A stretch of 64,000 nucleotides of DNA from contig NZ_CP108352.1 in NCBI RefSeq assembly GCF_036237275.1, positions 8,023,501 through 8,087,500 on the forward strand, in the 5' to 3' direction. Of the stretch, positions 1-8,747 are shown one piece after another. Each line of letters begins with the position of its first letter. Positions within the stretch are counted from its first letter, which is position 1. The DNA is from Streptomyces sp. NBC_01353 (GTDB lineage Bacteria; Actinomycetota; Actinomycetes; Streptomycetales; Streptomycetaceae). The notes under the pieces are model-generated. The model was not told where the DNA came from, searched no databases, and saw nothing but the letters and a program-made list of their open reading frames with translations. The translations under genes were made by a program, and so were the position numbers.

Positions 1-285
1 GAGATCCAGCCGTACGCGGCCGAGACGCTGGGCGGGATGGGCCAGTTCATCGACTTCTACACGCCGCGGATCGAGGCGGGACAGCACTCCGGCGACGTCG
101 AGCGCATCTCGATGGCCGTGGCGAGCCTGGACCATGTCGTCCACACGACGCGCGACTCGGGCGTCGACCCGGCACTGCCCGCCGCGCTGCTCGAGGCATT
201 CCGGCGGGCGGCGGCCGAGGGGTACGAGGAGGACAGCCTGACGCGGCTGATCGCGATGTTCGGGCGGGGAACAGCGGCGAAGTAG
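1..285 (+). CDS. NAD(P)-dependent oxidoreductase, imine-reductase-like (3' end only)
   Basis: The reading frame is open from the first base of the window, so only the last 94 residues are present and the N-terminal Rossmann domain lies outside. The visible part is the helical C-terminal domain of beta-hydroxyacid-dehydrogenase/imine reductase (IRED) proteins: GGMGQFIDFYTPRIEAGQHSG followed by an ERISMAVASLDHVV helix and a closing EDSLTRLI helix is the pattern I associate with IREDs of streptomycetes. These use NADPH to reduce imines or related carbonyl substrates. It ends at TAG 283-285, 27 bp before the convergent TetR gene. The family is fairly secure; the substrate cannot be inferred. Confidence 0.7.
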   Translation, partial: EIQPYAAETLGGMGQFIDFYTPRIEAGQHSGDVERISMAVASLDHVVHTTRDSGVDPALPAALLEAFRRAAAEGYEEDSLTRLIAMFGRGTAAK

Positions 286-312
286 GCGCTCCGCGGCGGG
301 GGACAGCCCGCC

Positions 313-957
313 TCAGGGAAGCGCGAGGCCAGGCTCATCGCCGCGGCCACCGTCGGCCGCACCGTCACCGGCCAGGGCGGCGACCTGGTCGGTGATCAGG
401 TCGAGGATCGTCGCCGAGGCCTCCGGGTCGTGGCCCAGGACGAGGAAGTTCAGGGTCAGCCCGTCGGTCACGGCGGCCAGATAGCGGGCCAGGACCGGGA
501 CGGAGACCCGGAGTTCGAGCCCCATGACGGCGCTGACCTCCTCGATGAGACCGTGGTAGATCTCGGCGTACCGCTCGTGCTGACGGCGCGCGAGCGGCTC
601 GAACCCCGGTGTGCGCAGGGCGTACTGGGTGAGCTCGTACGTGAGCATGTGCTCGCCCGGGTGGGCGCGGACATGGTCCCAATAGGCGTCGAAGCCCGCC
701 CGGATCGTCTCCCGGAAGGTGGCTCGCGGGCGCAGCGCCTCCTTCACGACCCCCACGTAGTGGTCGGTGATCGTCGTGATCACGGACTCCAGGAGCGCCT
801 GCTTGGAGTCGAAGCAGTAGTGGAAGACGCTCAGCGACACGCCCGCCTCGGCGGCGATGGACCGGGTCGTCGTCCTCGGGACGCCGTCCCGGGTCATCGC
901 GCGGATCGCGGCCTCGGTCAGTTGCCGCCGCCGTTCGGCGAGAGGCCTGCGGGACAT
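313..957 (-). CDS. TetR/AcrR family transcriptional regulator
   Basis: The protein has 214 residues. An N-terminal TetR helix-turn-helix spans roughly residues 12-58 (ATRSIAAEAGVSLSVFHYCF-like core, followed by SKQALLESV), and an all-helical ligand domain follows. These proteins are dimeric repressors whose ligand is set by the C-terminal domain. It faces the IRED-like gene tail to tail, and the secreted hydrolase gene lies upstream on the same strand. No target promoter is obvious: the region just upstream (958-1086) mainly holds a large palindrome that looks like a terminator but could in principle also be an operator. Confidence 0.88.
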   Translation of the reverse strand: MSRRPLAERRRQLTEAAIRAMTRDGVPRTTTRSIAAEAGVSLSVFHYCFDSKQALLESVITTITDHYVGVVKEALRPRATFRETIRAGFDAYWDHVRAHPGEHMLTYELTQYALRTPGFEPLARRQHERYAEIYHGLIEEVSAVMGLELRVSVPVLARYLAAVTDGLTLNFLVLGHDPEASATILDLITDQVAALAGDGAADGGRGDEPGLALP

Positions 958-1006
958 ACGGTGGATCCTTTCGGTTCTGCGGTCGGCCGCCCGGGAGAGC
1001 GGCGCG

Positions 1007-1052
1007 CGGGCCGGGCGGGGTGGACCCGATCGGGTCCACCCCGCCCGGCCCG
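1007..1052 (-). terminator. 46-bp perfect palindrome, probable terminator of the secreted hydrolase gene
   Basis: A 23-bp arm repeats exactly in inverted orientation with no spacer (centre between 1029 and 1030, GA/TC). The arms are almost all G and C. It begins 35 bp beyond the stop codon of the leftward hydrolase gene (1087) and 50 bp upstream of the TetR start (957), which fits a strong factor-independent terminator without a T tract, as is common in actinobacteria. The position also allows a regulatory role upstream of the TetR gene. Confidence 0.7.
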
Positions 1053-1086
1053 GCGGCCGTGCCTTGTCGCTCTGTCCTGCTGCGGC

Positions 1087-3168
1087 TCAGCCGCTGTAGA
1101 CGCCCACCTCGTGGAGCGAGTACCCCCAGTCGGTGGCGCGCTGTACTCCCTGGATCCGTACGTACCGGGCGGTGGTGCCGGCGAATCTGGCCGTGTCCAG
1201 GCCGCCGTCGCCGGCCTCGGTCGACCAGACGGTACGCCACGCTGCGTCGTCGTCGGACACCTCGATGCGGTACGCCCTGCCGTACGCCCGTTCCCAGTCG
1301 AGGGTGATGCGCTTGACCAGCTGCGGCTGCCCGAGGTCGATCCGCAGCCACTGGCCCTCCCGCCACTCGCTCGCCCAGCGGGTGCCGCGGTCACCGTCCA
1401 CGGCCCGGCCGGGCGCGTAGGTGACGAACGGGTTCCACCACTCGGTGGTGGAGGCGGAGGCCGCCGCGCCCGAGGCCAGGTTCACTCCGGCCCGATGCTG
1501 CTCGGAGGCGCCCCACGTGTCGAGGTAGGACTCGGCGCCGCGGAACAGGTCGTCCACCACGCCCTGACCACCGACCTTGCGGATGTCCTCGATCCAGTCC
1601 GGGACGAGTCCGACGTGCGAGGCGCCGTCGGTGTTGAGGTCCCAGGTGCGCTGCCCGGTGGTCTGCCGGTCGATGACCGAGCCGCCGTCGACGCTGCGGA
1701 AGGGGTACGTGACCTTGTTCGGCGCGTCGGCGCCGCGCGGGCCGGGCCAGCCGCCGACGCCGTTCATGTCGGTTCCGTAGCCGTAGCCGACCCCGTACTT
1801 GTCGCGCAGGGCGTCCTTGGCCTTGGCCTCAGCGCTGAACGCCTCGGACCCGTTCATGTACTGCGCGGCGAACCCGCCGAGCTTGTACAGCCGCTCGGTC
1901 CAGCTGCTGTCCATCCAGCTGTGCGAGGAGATCGCGCCGGGGTAGGACTCCGACTCCATGATGTCGAAGGTTCGGCCGGCGGCCTTCACGCTCATGTGGT
2001 CGAGTTCCAGCATCATCTTGCGTTTCATCATCCCGCGCACCGCGTACTCGCCGAGTTCGGTGAGCCCGCGGGTGTTGCACCGGGCGTCCTGGTTGTAGGC
2101 GGGCACGCTCACGCCGGCCGGCAGTTCCTTCTGGGCGTTCGGCGCCGCGGCCAGGCCGATCGGGTTGTCCTGCTGCGGGCCCGCGCACTGCTCTGTCTTC
2201 CAGAAGGTCCCGGTGGAGAGGAACTGACCCACGTTGATCGCCGTGCCGAGCGCCCCGGAGTCGAAGCGGACCCCGCAGAGCGCGTTGTCGAACTTGTGGC
2301 ACAGGAACATGCTGCGCACGCCGAGCCCGTGCAGCTCGTCCAGGCCGCGGTCGATGTCCGCCCGGGAGCACTGCGCGATGTCGAGGATCTGCTTGCAGCC
2401 GAAGGGCTCGGAGGTCTCGACGCCGAGCACCACGGCCAGCTTGCCCTGGGCGATGACCTCGCGGGCCTGGGCGGTGTCGGTGACGATCCGGAAGAAGCCC
2501 TTGCCCGGTCCGCCGTACATCTTGTCGATGAAGTCCTGCATCTCGTACGTCTTCCTGGCCTGCAGACGGATGGAGTCCATCTCGTCGCAGCCGCGGTCCT
2601 TGAAGAAGTACACCGAGCAGATCACACCGTTGGTGACCAGGTCGTTGACGAGCACCCGCTGCCCGCCGCGCCAGGCCCGCTCCACCCAGGCGTAGTAGTT
2701 CTGCTGGTGGGTCAGCGAGTCATGGGCCGGCCAGTCCTTGAAGGTCGGCCAGCCGTTCGGGTCGTGCTTGCCGTCGCCGCCCTTGGTGATGAAGTCGAAG
2801 ATCGCGAGCGAGCCGTCGGGGTAGTGCTCGGGACAGTCCTTGAGCGCGTCGGCGACGCCCAGTTCGGAGAAGGTCTTGCCGCAGATGAGGCGGCCGCCGA
2901 AGGCCTCGTTCGACATCAGGTGGTTGTGCGCGTCGACGAACCCGCGCACCTCGCCCTGGGCGTTGGTGCCCTTGAAGGGCTCGCCCGTGATGTTGATCGC
3001 GGAGTCGGGCTGGGGCCGGGCGACGGGGTTCCACCAGGTGTCGGCGGCGGCGGAACCGGGTGCGGGGCCGAGCAGCATGGCAGCCATCGTGGCCAGGAGC
3101 AGCGACAGCACGGCCAGCGCTCTGCGCCTGCTGGTCGTGGAGCTGCGTGGGGGGCGCGTCAGGGACAT
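1087..3168 (-). CDS. Secreted metal-dependent hydrolase with C-terminal F5/8 (discoidin) domain
   Basis: The protein has 693 residues. Residues 1-42 form an export signal (three consecutive Arg at 14-16, hydrophobic core, AA-rich cleavage region). A VDAHNH motif at 78-83 gives the HxH metal-binding pair of amidohydrolase-fold or membrane-dipeptidase-like enzymes, and further His/Asp motifs follow (LELDHMS, ISSHSW, GYGTDMNG). The last ~130 residues form an F5/8-type carbohydrate-binding domain (WRIDLGQP-like core, RYVRIQG, HEVGVYSG end). The likely role is extracellular hydrolysis of an unknown substrate bound through a glycan. A GTG at 3171 could be the start instead; GAGGA lies 8 nt before the ATG used here. 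An upstream promoter is listed separately. Confidence 0.75.
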   Translation of the reverse strand: MSLTRPPRSSTTSRRRALAVLSLLLATMAAMLLGPAPGSAAADTWWNPVARPQPDSAINITGEPFKGTNAQGEVRGFVDAHNHLMSNEAFGGRLICGKTFSELGVADALKDCPEHYPDGSLAIFDFITKGGDGKHDPNGWPTFKDWPAHDSLTHQQNYYAWVERAWRGGQRVLVNDLVTNGVICSVYFFKDRGCDEMDSIRLQARKTYEMQDFIDKMYGGPGKGFFRIVTDTAQAREVIAQGKLAVVLGVETSEPFGCKQILDIAQCSRADIDRGLDELHGLGVRSMFLCHKFDNALCGVRFDSGALGTAINVGQFLSTGTFWKTEQCAGPQQDNPIGLAAAPNAQKELPAGVSVPAYNQDARCNTRGLTELGEYAVRGMMKRKMMLELDHMSVKAAGRTFDIMESESYPGAISSHSWMDSSWTERLYKLGGFAAQYMNGSEAFSAEAKAKDALRDKYGVGYGYGTDMNGVGGWPGPRGADAPNKVTYPFRSVDGGSVIDRQTTGQRTWDLNTDGASHVGLVPDWIEDIRKVGGQGVVDDLFRGAESYLDTWGASEQHRAGVNLASGAAASASTTEWWNPFVTYAPGRAVDGDRGTRWASEWREGQWLRIDLGQPQLVKRITLDWERAYGRAYRIEVSDDDAAWRTVWSTEAGDGGLDTARFAGTTARYVRIQGVQRATDWGYSLHEVGVYSG

Positions 3169-3240
3169 CACTCACGTCCTCGGTCGGCTGGTTGGCGGCG
3201 CGGTGTGTGAGTTGTCATGTTCCGCGCGGAGGGTGTGTCG

Positions 3241-3269
3241 AGAATCCCGACTGCCACGACCCGAGTCAA
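3241..3269 (-). promoter_or_regulatory. Candidate sigma-70-type promoter for the secreted hydrolase
   Basis: Read on the minus strand, TTGACT (3269-3264) and GATTCT (3246-3241) are separated by 17 bp, close to the vegetative consensus. It sits about 75 bp upstream of the hydrolase start. No competing promoter was evident in the 257-bp divergent gap. Confidence 0.5.
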
Positions 3270-3428
3270 GAGTCCGGGACGCTTGACCTGATAGGCCGTC
3301 GGATCCGATTCCGGCGGCGGAGAGGCTGTGCCGGGGCCCTGGGACCCAGCCGCGCCGGACCTTACGAACCCGGGACGTCGGCGCGCGTGTCCCGCACCCG
3401 GCGCCGCGCGCTCCGTACGGTGGTCGCC

Positions 3429-4487
3429 ATGCGTGTACTTGTGACGGGCGGCGCCGGGTTCATCGGGTCGCACATCGTGGAGATCCTCGTGGCCCGCGGC
3501 CATGAACCCGTCGTGCTGGACGGCCTCCTGCCCACCGCGCACCACGGCGCGAGCGCCCGGCCCGTGCCGGCCGGGGCGACCTGGCTGCACGGAGACCTAC
3601 GGGACAGCACGCTGGTACGGCGTGCGCTGACAGGGGTGCGGGCCGTCTGCCACCAGGCCGCCATGGTCGGTCTCGGCAAGGACTTCGCGGACGCCCCTGA
3701 GTACGTCGGCTGCAACGACCTGGGCACCGCCGTCCTGCTCGCCGAGATGGCCGAGGCCGGGGTGGACCGACTCGTGCTCGCCGGTTCGATGGTGGTCTAC
3801 GGCGAGGGCCGCTACGACTGCCCCGACCACGGCCGGGTACGACCGGGCCCCCGCGCCGAGCGCGATCTGGCGGCCGGCAGGTTCGAGCCCCGGTGCCCGC
3901 GGTGCGGAGCCGAACTGACGCCGGGCCTCGTGGGCGAGGAGGCGCCGGCCGATCCGCGCAATGTGTACGCCACGACCAAGCTGGCGCAGGAGCATCTCGC
4001 CGCAGCCTGGGCACGGACCACCGGCGGCCGGGCCGTGTCCCTGCGCTACCACAACGTGTACGGGCCCCGGATGCCCCGAGACACCCCCTACGCCGGAGTC
4101 GCCTCCCTGTTCCGCTCCGCTCTCGCTCGGGGCGAGGCGCCCCGGGTCTTCGAGGACGGTGGCCAGCGCCGGGACTTCGTCCATGTACGGGATGTCGCCA
4201 CCGCCAACGCCATGGCCCTGGAGGCGCTCGACGACCGCGGCCCCGGAACCATCGCCGCGTACAACACCGGCAGCGGCGAGCCGCACACCGTGGGAGAGAT
4301 GGCGACGGCCCTGGCCACCGCCCACGGCGGGCCGCTCCCCGTGGTGACGGGCGAGTACCGGCTCGGGGACGTACGCCACATCACCGCCGACTCCGCCCGC
4401 CTCAGGGCCGCGCTCGACTGGCGGCCCGAGGTCGGATTCGCCGAGGGCATGGCCGAGTTCGCTACGAGCGGGCTGCGGGGAGCGTGA
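3429..4487 (+). CDS. NAD-dependent nucleotide-sugar epimerase/dehydratase
   Basis: This is an extended short-chain dehydrogenase of 352 residues. The N-terminal GGAGFIGSH is the NAD-binding glycine motif, and NVYATTKLAQEH supplies the YxxxK catalytic pair. Between them lies an insertion with a CPDHGRVRPGPR stretch and a CPRCG knuckle, a layout I recall from dTDP-L-rhamnose 4-epimerase-like members; a Zn ribbon is possible but only one CxxC and a single distal Cys are visible. The start is ATG 3429 because the Rossmann motif begins immediately after it. It likely feeds a modified sugar to the transferases encoded downstream. Its 3' end overlaps the convergent histidine kinase gene by 26 bp. 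Confidence 0.8.
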   Translation: MRVLVTGGAGFIGSHIVEILVARGHEPVVLDGLLPTAHHGASARPVPAGATWLHGDLRDSTLVRRALTGVRAVCHQAAMVGLGKDFADAPEYVGCNDLGTAVLLAEMAEAGVDRLVLAGSMVVYGEGRYDCPDHGRVRPGPRAERDLAAGRFEPRCPRCGAELTPGLVGEEAPADPRNVYATTKLAQEHLAAAWARTTGGRAVSLRYHNVYGPRMPRDTPYAGVASLFRSALARGEAPRVFEDGGQRRDFVHVRDVATANAMALEALDDRGPGTIAAYNTGSGEPHTVGEMATALATAHGGPLPVVTGEYRLGDVRHITADSARLRAALDWRPEVGFAEGMAEFATSGLRGA

Positions 4488-5577
4488 CCTCGAAGCAGCA
4501 CCCGCCGGCCACGTTGCGCACATCGGCACGGCCGCCCTCGTGCGCCTCGACGATGCCCCGGACGATGGCGAGACCGAGGCCCGCGCCTGCCGGTGGGGTC
4601 CGGGCCTCGCTGCCCCGCCAGCCCGTGTCGAAGACCCGGGGCAGTTCGTCCTCCGGGATGCCGCCGCAGCCGTCGGTCACCGACAGGACCACGGAGTCGT
4701 CCCGGTGTTCGGCGGCCACGGCGACCGTGCCGTCCGCCGGGGTGTGCCGGATGGCGTTGACCAGAAGGTTCGCCAGGACCCGGGTCATCTCCCTGCCGTC
4801 GACGTCGACCGGCACGGACGCGACCGGCTCGCCCACCAGCCGTACCCCCTGAGCCCGGGCGAGGGGTACCGCGCCGGCCAGCGCGTCGCCCACGAGATCG
4901 TGGACCGAGACCCGGACCGGGCTCAACGCGAGAGCGCCCGCGTGGATGCGGGAGAGTTCGAAGAGATCGCCCACCATTCCGTTGAGCCGGTCCACCTCGG
5001 TCCGGATCTGTCGGTGATAGCGGTCCGGATCGTCGACGACACCGTCCTCCAGAGCCTCCGACATCGCACGCAGACCGGCGAGCGGGGTCCGCAGGTCGTG
5101 CGAGATCCAGGCGACGAGCTCCCGGCGGGACGCCTCCAGGGCGCGCTCGCGTTCCCGGGACTCGGCGAGCCGCCGACCCGTCGAGGCCAGCTCCCGGCTG
5201 AGTGCGGCCAGTTCGGCGGGAGCGGGCAGAGACGGTGCCGTGAAGACGCCGCCCTCCCCGAAGTCCCGTGCCGCCACCGCGAGTTCCCGGCAGCTGAGAA
5301 CGACCCGCCGACCCAGCAGCAGGGCCGTGCCCAGCGAGACGACGGCCGCCATCGCGACGACCGTGGTGACCACGGACAGGTCGTGCGGCGACAGGAACAT
5401 CGCCCACGCCACCGCGAGCGTCCCGGCGAGCATCGCCGTCACGGCGACGGTCGCGACGACGGCGAGCGAGACGGCGACCGACCGGCGCCGTAGCATCCGC
5501 AGGACGAGGTCGCCCAGCAGACCGGCACCAGCCGCGCCCAGGAAGGCGTACAGGGCGATGAGCAGCATGTCGCCCAT
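4462..5577 (-). CDS. Sensor histidine kinase (OmpR-partner type)
   Basis: The protein has 371 residues. Two N-terminal hydrophobic segments (about 5-25 and 40-85) are followed by a HAMP-like linker, a HisKA box SHDLRTPLAGL with the phospho-accepting His160, and an HATPase domain with N box (NLLVNAIRHT), G1 (DGCGGI) and G2 (GAGLGLAI). There is almost no extracellular loop, so signal sensing is probably within the membrane. It lies 3 bp downstream of the response regulator gene 5581-6297 and must be co-transcribed with it. Its last 26 bp overlap the epimerase gene tail to tail. Confidence 0.9.
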   Translation of the reverse strand: MGDMLLIALYAFLGAAGAGLLGDLVLRMLRRRSVAVSLAVVATVAVTAMLAGTLAVAWAMFLSPHDLSVVTTVVAMAAVVSLGTALLLGRRVVLSCRELAVAARDFGEGGVFTAPSLPAPAELAALSRELASTGRRLAESRERERALEASRRELVAWISHDLRTPLAGLRAMSEALEDGVVDDPDRYHRQIRTEVDRLNGMVGDLFELSRIHAGALALSPVRVSVHDLVGDALAGAVPLARAQGVRLVGEPVASVPVDVDGREMTRVLANLLVNAIRHTPADGTVAVAAEHRDDSVVLSVTDGCGGIPEDELPRVFDTGWRGSEARTPPAGAGLGLAIVRGIVEAHEGGRADVRNVAGGCCFEVTLPAARS

Positions 5578-5580
5578 GGT

Positions 5581-6297
5581 TCACACCTCCGTCGGTGTCG
5601 GATCGAAGCGGTAGCCGGCGCCCCAGACCGTACGGATCAGCTGCGGGTTGGCAGGATCCGCCTCGATCTTGCCGCGCAGCCGTCGGACATGGACCGTGAC
5701 GGTGGACAGATCACCGAAGTCCCACCCCCACACCTCGCGCATCAGCCGCTCGCGGTCGTACACCTGCCCGGGGTGGCGCAGGAACCAGCTCAGCAGGTCG
5801 AACTCGCGCAGCGTCAGGGCCAGGGGCACGCCGCCCTTGGTCACGCGCCGGCCCGCCGGATCCAGCTCCAGACCGCCCAGGCGCAGCAGCGGGCCCGGCG
5901 GTCTCATGGCGGAGTGGCGACGGAGCACCGCCTCGACGCGCAGCACCAGTTCGCGCGGGCTGAACGGCTTGGTGACGTAGTCGTCCGCGCCGATCTCCAG
6001 CCCGAGGACACGGTCCTCCTCGTCGCTGCGCGCCGTCAGCATGATCACGGGAACCGGCCCGCGGGCCCGCAGCTCGCGGCAGACCTCCAGGCCGTCCATG
6101 CCCGGCAGCATCAGATCCAGGACCACCAGGTCGGGCCGGTGGCCCGCGGCCGCCGTCAGTGCGGTCGGCCCGTCGGCGGCGCGTTCGACGGCGAAGCCGG
6201 CGCGCTCCAGGTACCCGGTCACCACTTCGGCGACGGTCGGGTCGTCGTCCACCACCAGGACGTGGGCCGGTGACTGCGTGGGCTGTTCGGGTCGCAT
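5581..6297 (-). CDS. OmpR/PhoB-family response regulator
   Basis: The protein has 238 residues. The receiver domain carries VDDD near residue 17, the phospho-acceptor Asp61 in LDLMLPGMDG, and the KPFSPREL lysine. The C-terminal winged helix (about 135-235) has the TLREFDLL and VTVHVRRLRGKIE motifs of the OmpR class. ATG 6297 is chosen because upstream codons would add unconserved sequence. It partners the kinase encoded immediately downstream. The divergent position opposite the glycosyltransferase operon makes that operon a plausible target. Confidence 0.92.
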   Translation of the reverse strand: MRPEQPTQSPAHVLVVDDDPTVAEVVTGYLERAGFAVERAADGPTALTAAAGHRPDLVVLDLMLPGMDGLEVCRELRARGPVPVIMLTARSDEEDRVLGLEIGADDYVTKPFSPRELVLRVEAVLRRHSAMRPPGPLLRLGGLELDPAGRRVTKGGVPLALTLREFDLLSWFLRHPGQVYDRERLMREVWGWDFGDLSTVTVHVRRLRGKIEADPANPQLIRTVWGAGYRFDPTPTEV

Positions 6298-6412
6298 GGA
6301 GCTCAGCCTCGCACCGGCACGGCCCGGCAGGTAGTGCGAGGTGGGGCAAGGGGGGCGGCGTCCGCGTTTCGTAAGGTCCGCGGATCCCTTTTGTCCGTTC
6401 CGGAATCGTACG

Positions 6413-7156
6413 GTGAAAGCCGTGACCGACTCGCACCCCAAGGGGAATGCCGCGACCACGTACGCGGTGAACGTCGTCCTGCCCTGCCTCGACGAGGCCC
6501 GGGCGCTGCCCTGGGTCCTGGAACGCATCCCGCCCGGCTGGCGTGCGATCGTCGTCGACAACGGCTCCACCGACGGCTCCCCGGACATCGCCCGGGACCT
6601 CGGCGCGACCGTCGTCGACGAACCCCGGCGCGGCTTCGGAGCCGCCTGCCACGCCGGACTGCTGGCCGCCGACGCCGACATCGTCTGCTTCTGCGACTGC
6701 GACGCCTCCCTCGACCCCGGCCTCCTCGTGCCCTTCGCCGCACAGGTGGCGGCGGGGGAGGCCGACCTGGTACTCGGCCGGCGCCGCCCCCAGTCCTACG
6801 GCGCCTGGCCACCGCACGCCCGGGCCGGGAACGTCGCCCTCGCCCGGATGCTGCGCCGGCGCACCGGACTGCGGCTGCGTGATCTCGGCCCGATGCGGGC
6901 CGCCCGACGCGAGGCACTGCTCGCCCTCGACCTCTCCGACCGTCGCAGCGGCTACCCCCTCCAGATGGTCGTGCGCGCCGCCGACGCCGGCTGGCGGGTG
7001 CGCGAGCGGGACGTCCCGTACCTGCCCCGAACGGGACGTTCGAAGGTCACCGGCACCTGGCGGGGGACCTGGAACGCGGTACGCGACATGAGGGAGGTGC
7101 TGCGCGAGGAACCGGCGGCGGCCCGGCTCTCGGCCCCGCTGGAGGTGAACCGGTGA
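6413..7156 (+). CDS. Family 2 glycosyltransferase
   Basis: The protein has about 247 residues and the GT-A fold: VVLPCLDEARALPWVL at the N terminus, VDNGSTDGS for nucleotide binding, and CDCDASLDPG as the DxD-type metal site. No C-terminal membrane helices are seen, so it resembles soluble polyprenyl-phosphate-sugar synthases or related transferases. GTG 6413 is used (GGAA 7-10 nt upstream); a second GTG at 6422 is equally possible. It overlaps the next gene by a GTGA junction, the first of two translational couplings in a three-gene operon (7153, 7797). Confidence 0.85.
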   Translation: MKAVTDSHPKGNAATTYAVNVVLPCLDEARALPWVLERIPPGWRAIVVDNGSTDGSPDIARDLGATVVDEPRRGFGAACHAGLLAADADIVCFCDCDASLDPGLLVPFAAQVAAGEADLVLGRRRPQSYGAWPPHARAGNVALARMLRRRTGLRLRDLGPMRAARREALLALDLSDRRSGYPLQMVVRAADAGWRVRERDVPYLPRTGRSKVTGTWRGTWNAVRDMREVLREEPAAARLSAPLEVNR

Positions 7157-7800
7157 GCACGCTCCTCGTCATCGCCAAGGAACCGGTCGCGGGCCGGGTG
7201 AAGACCCGGCTCACCCCGCCGTTCAGCCCGGAACAGGCCGCCCGGCTCGCTGAGGCCGCGCTCGCCGACACCCTGGCGACGGTGCTCGCCGCGCCCGCCG
7301 ACCGCCGCGTCCTCGCCCTCGCCGGGCGGCCCGGAGCGTGGCTCCCGGAGGGGTTCGAGGTCGTGGCGCAGAGCCAGGGCGGGCTGGACGAACGGCTGGC
7401 CACCGCGTTCGCGTGCTGCACGGGACCCACGCTGCTGATCGGCATGGACACTCCCCAAGTCACCGCCGAACTCCTCGGCGCCGGACTGGACTTCGGGGAC
7501 TGCCAGGCCCGATTCGGCCCCGCCGAGGACGGCGGCTTCTGGGCCCTCGGACTCGCCGCGCCGGACCCCGGACTGCTGCGCGGAGTCCCCATGTCCGTAC
7601 CGGAGACCGGCGCGGAGCAGCGCCGCCGCCTCGCCGAGGCCGGGCTGCGCATCCGCGATCTGCCGCGCCTCAGGGACGTCGACACGGCGACCGACGCGAG
7701 GGCGGTCGCCGAGGCGGCCCCCGGCAGCCGCTTCGCGGCGCGCTACCGGGCACTGTGCTCGGCGGGGGCCGTGGACGCGACCAGGGGCGATGCCGGATGA
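7153..7800 (+). CDS. DUF2064 / TIGR04282-family glycosyltransferase-like protein
   Basis: The protein has 215 residues. KEPVAGRVKTRLTPPFSPEQAARLAEA at the N terminus and LIGMDTPQ plus GPAEDGGFWALG in the middle are the signature segments of the DUF2064 (TIGR04282) family, a GT-A-like fold related to nucleotidyltransferases. Members are typically encoded next to GT2 enzymes and methyltransferases, as here. Biochemical function is not established to my knowledge. It is coupled at both ends: GTGA with the GT2 gene and ATGA with the methyltransferase gene. Confidence 0.85.
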   Translation: MSTLLVIAKEPVAGRVKTRLTPPFSPEQAARLAEAALADTLATVLAAPADRRVLALAGRPGAWLPEGFEVVAQSQGGLDERLATAFACCTGPTLLIGMDTPQVTAELLGAGLDFGDCQARFGPAEDGGFWALGLAAPDPGLLRGVPMSVPETGAEQRRRLAEAGLRIRDLPRLRDVDTATDARAVAEAAPGSRFAARYRALCSAGAVDATRGDAG

Positions 7801-8747
7801 GCACGCCCGAAGGGGAGGAGACGGTGGAACTCCCTGGTGCGAGGAATCCGTCGGGGCGTCGCCGACGATTGGCCTCACCGGTCCGCTCGGCCGCGTCCGA
7901 GTCCGAGGGGGCGATCGAACACCTCGACACGAGGCAGCCGTTGCTGTTCCTCGGCCGGGCCGACTCCGCGGAGCCGGCTTCCGTTCCGTCCGTGCGCGTC
8001 CCGAAGCGGGTCCGCCTGTCGGCATCCGTCAGTGCGACCGTCACCGACGTCGCGGTCGTACGGCTGCCGGCAGCCGCGACCGCGGCGGTGTCCGCACAGG
8101 CCCCGCTCGCCGATCCCTGGCTCGCCGATCCCTGGGCCGACGCGCTGAGGTCCGGGCGAGGGCCGCTCTTTCTCCGGGGTGACGACGGACGGCTCCTGCC
8201 GCTGGAGATCGAGCGGTGGTGCGCGGCGGCCGACTCGGCCGACGCCACCGTGCTCGACCGCTGCGAAGGCCCGGTCCTCGACATCGGCTGCGGCCCGGGG
8301 CGCCTCGTGCACGCGCTCGCCGCCGCGGGCCGTCCCGTGCTCGGAATCGATGTGTGTCCGGAAGCCGTCGACCGTACGGTTCGTGGGGGAGGCAGCGCGC
8401 TCTGCCGGTCCGTCTTCGAGCCGCTGCCGAGCGAGGGCCGCTGGGGCACGGTCCTGCTGATGGACGGCAACATCGGCATCGGCGGCGACCCCGCGACCCT
8501 GCTCGGTCGCGCGGCCGAGCTGGTGGGGCCCGAGGGGCAGGCCCTCGTGGAGGCGGCCGGCCCCGATGTCGACGAGCGGGTCGAGGTACAGGTCGTCGAC
8601 GGCCGGGGCGCCCGCGGCGCCGGCTTCCCCTGGGCCCGCGTCGGGACCCGGGCCCTGCCCGCGTACGCCGACGCCACCGGCTGGCGGGTCGGTCGCCGCT
8701 GGCGGGCCGAGGGCCGAAGCTTCGTTCAGCTCCGGCGCCGCCGCTGA
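7797..8747 (+). CDS. SAM-dependent methyltransferase with unusual N-terminal extension
   Basis: The protein has 316 residues. The C-terminal ~210 residues form a class I methyltransferase: VLDIGCGPGRLVHALAA is motif I and GIDVCPEAV is motif II. The first ~105 residues are Ala/Val/Arg/Ser-rich and show no recognised domain; the family's usual start corresponds to DPWADALRSGRGPLFLR at about residue 112. The ATGA overlap with the preceding gene supports the distant start. A 15-bp tandem duplication (8106-8120 and 8121-8135) encodes LADPWLADPW at the junction of extension and enzyme. The 3' end overlaps the convergent membrane-protein gene by 22 bp. Confidence 0.8.
   Translation: MSTPEGEETVELPGARNPSGRRRRLASPVRSAASESEGAIEHLDTRQPLLFLGRADSAEPASVPSVRVPKRVRLSASVSATVTDVAVVRLPAAATAAVSAQAPLADPWLADPWADALRSGRGPLFLRGDDGRLLPLEIERWCAAADSADATVLDRCEGPVLDIGCGPGRLVHALAAAGRPVLGIDVCPEAVDRTVRGGGSALCRSVFEPLPSEGRWGTVLLMDGNIGIGGDPATLLGRAAELVGPEGQALVEAAGPDVDERVEVQVVDGRGARGAGFPWARVGTRALPAYADATGWRVGRRWRAEGRSFVQLRRRR
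8106..8135 (+). repeat. 15-bp perfect tandem duplication inside the methyltransferase gene
   Basis: CTCGCCGATCCCTGG occurs twice without spacing, in frame, giving a repeated LADPW. It marks the boundary between the non-conserved N-terminal extension and the methyltransferase core and looks like a recent slippage event. Confidence 0.85.

Noticed and set aside
430-3210. 926-codon open frame antisense to the TetR and secreted hydrolase genes
   Set aside because: It runs opposite two well-supported genes and its translation is Val/Gly/Leu/Arg-rich with no recognisable family.
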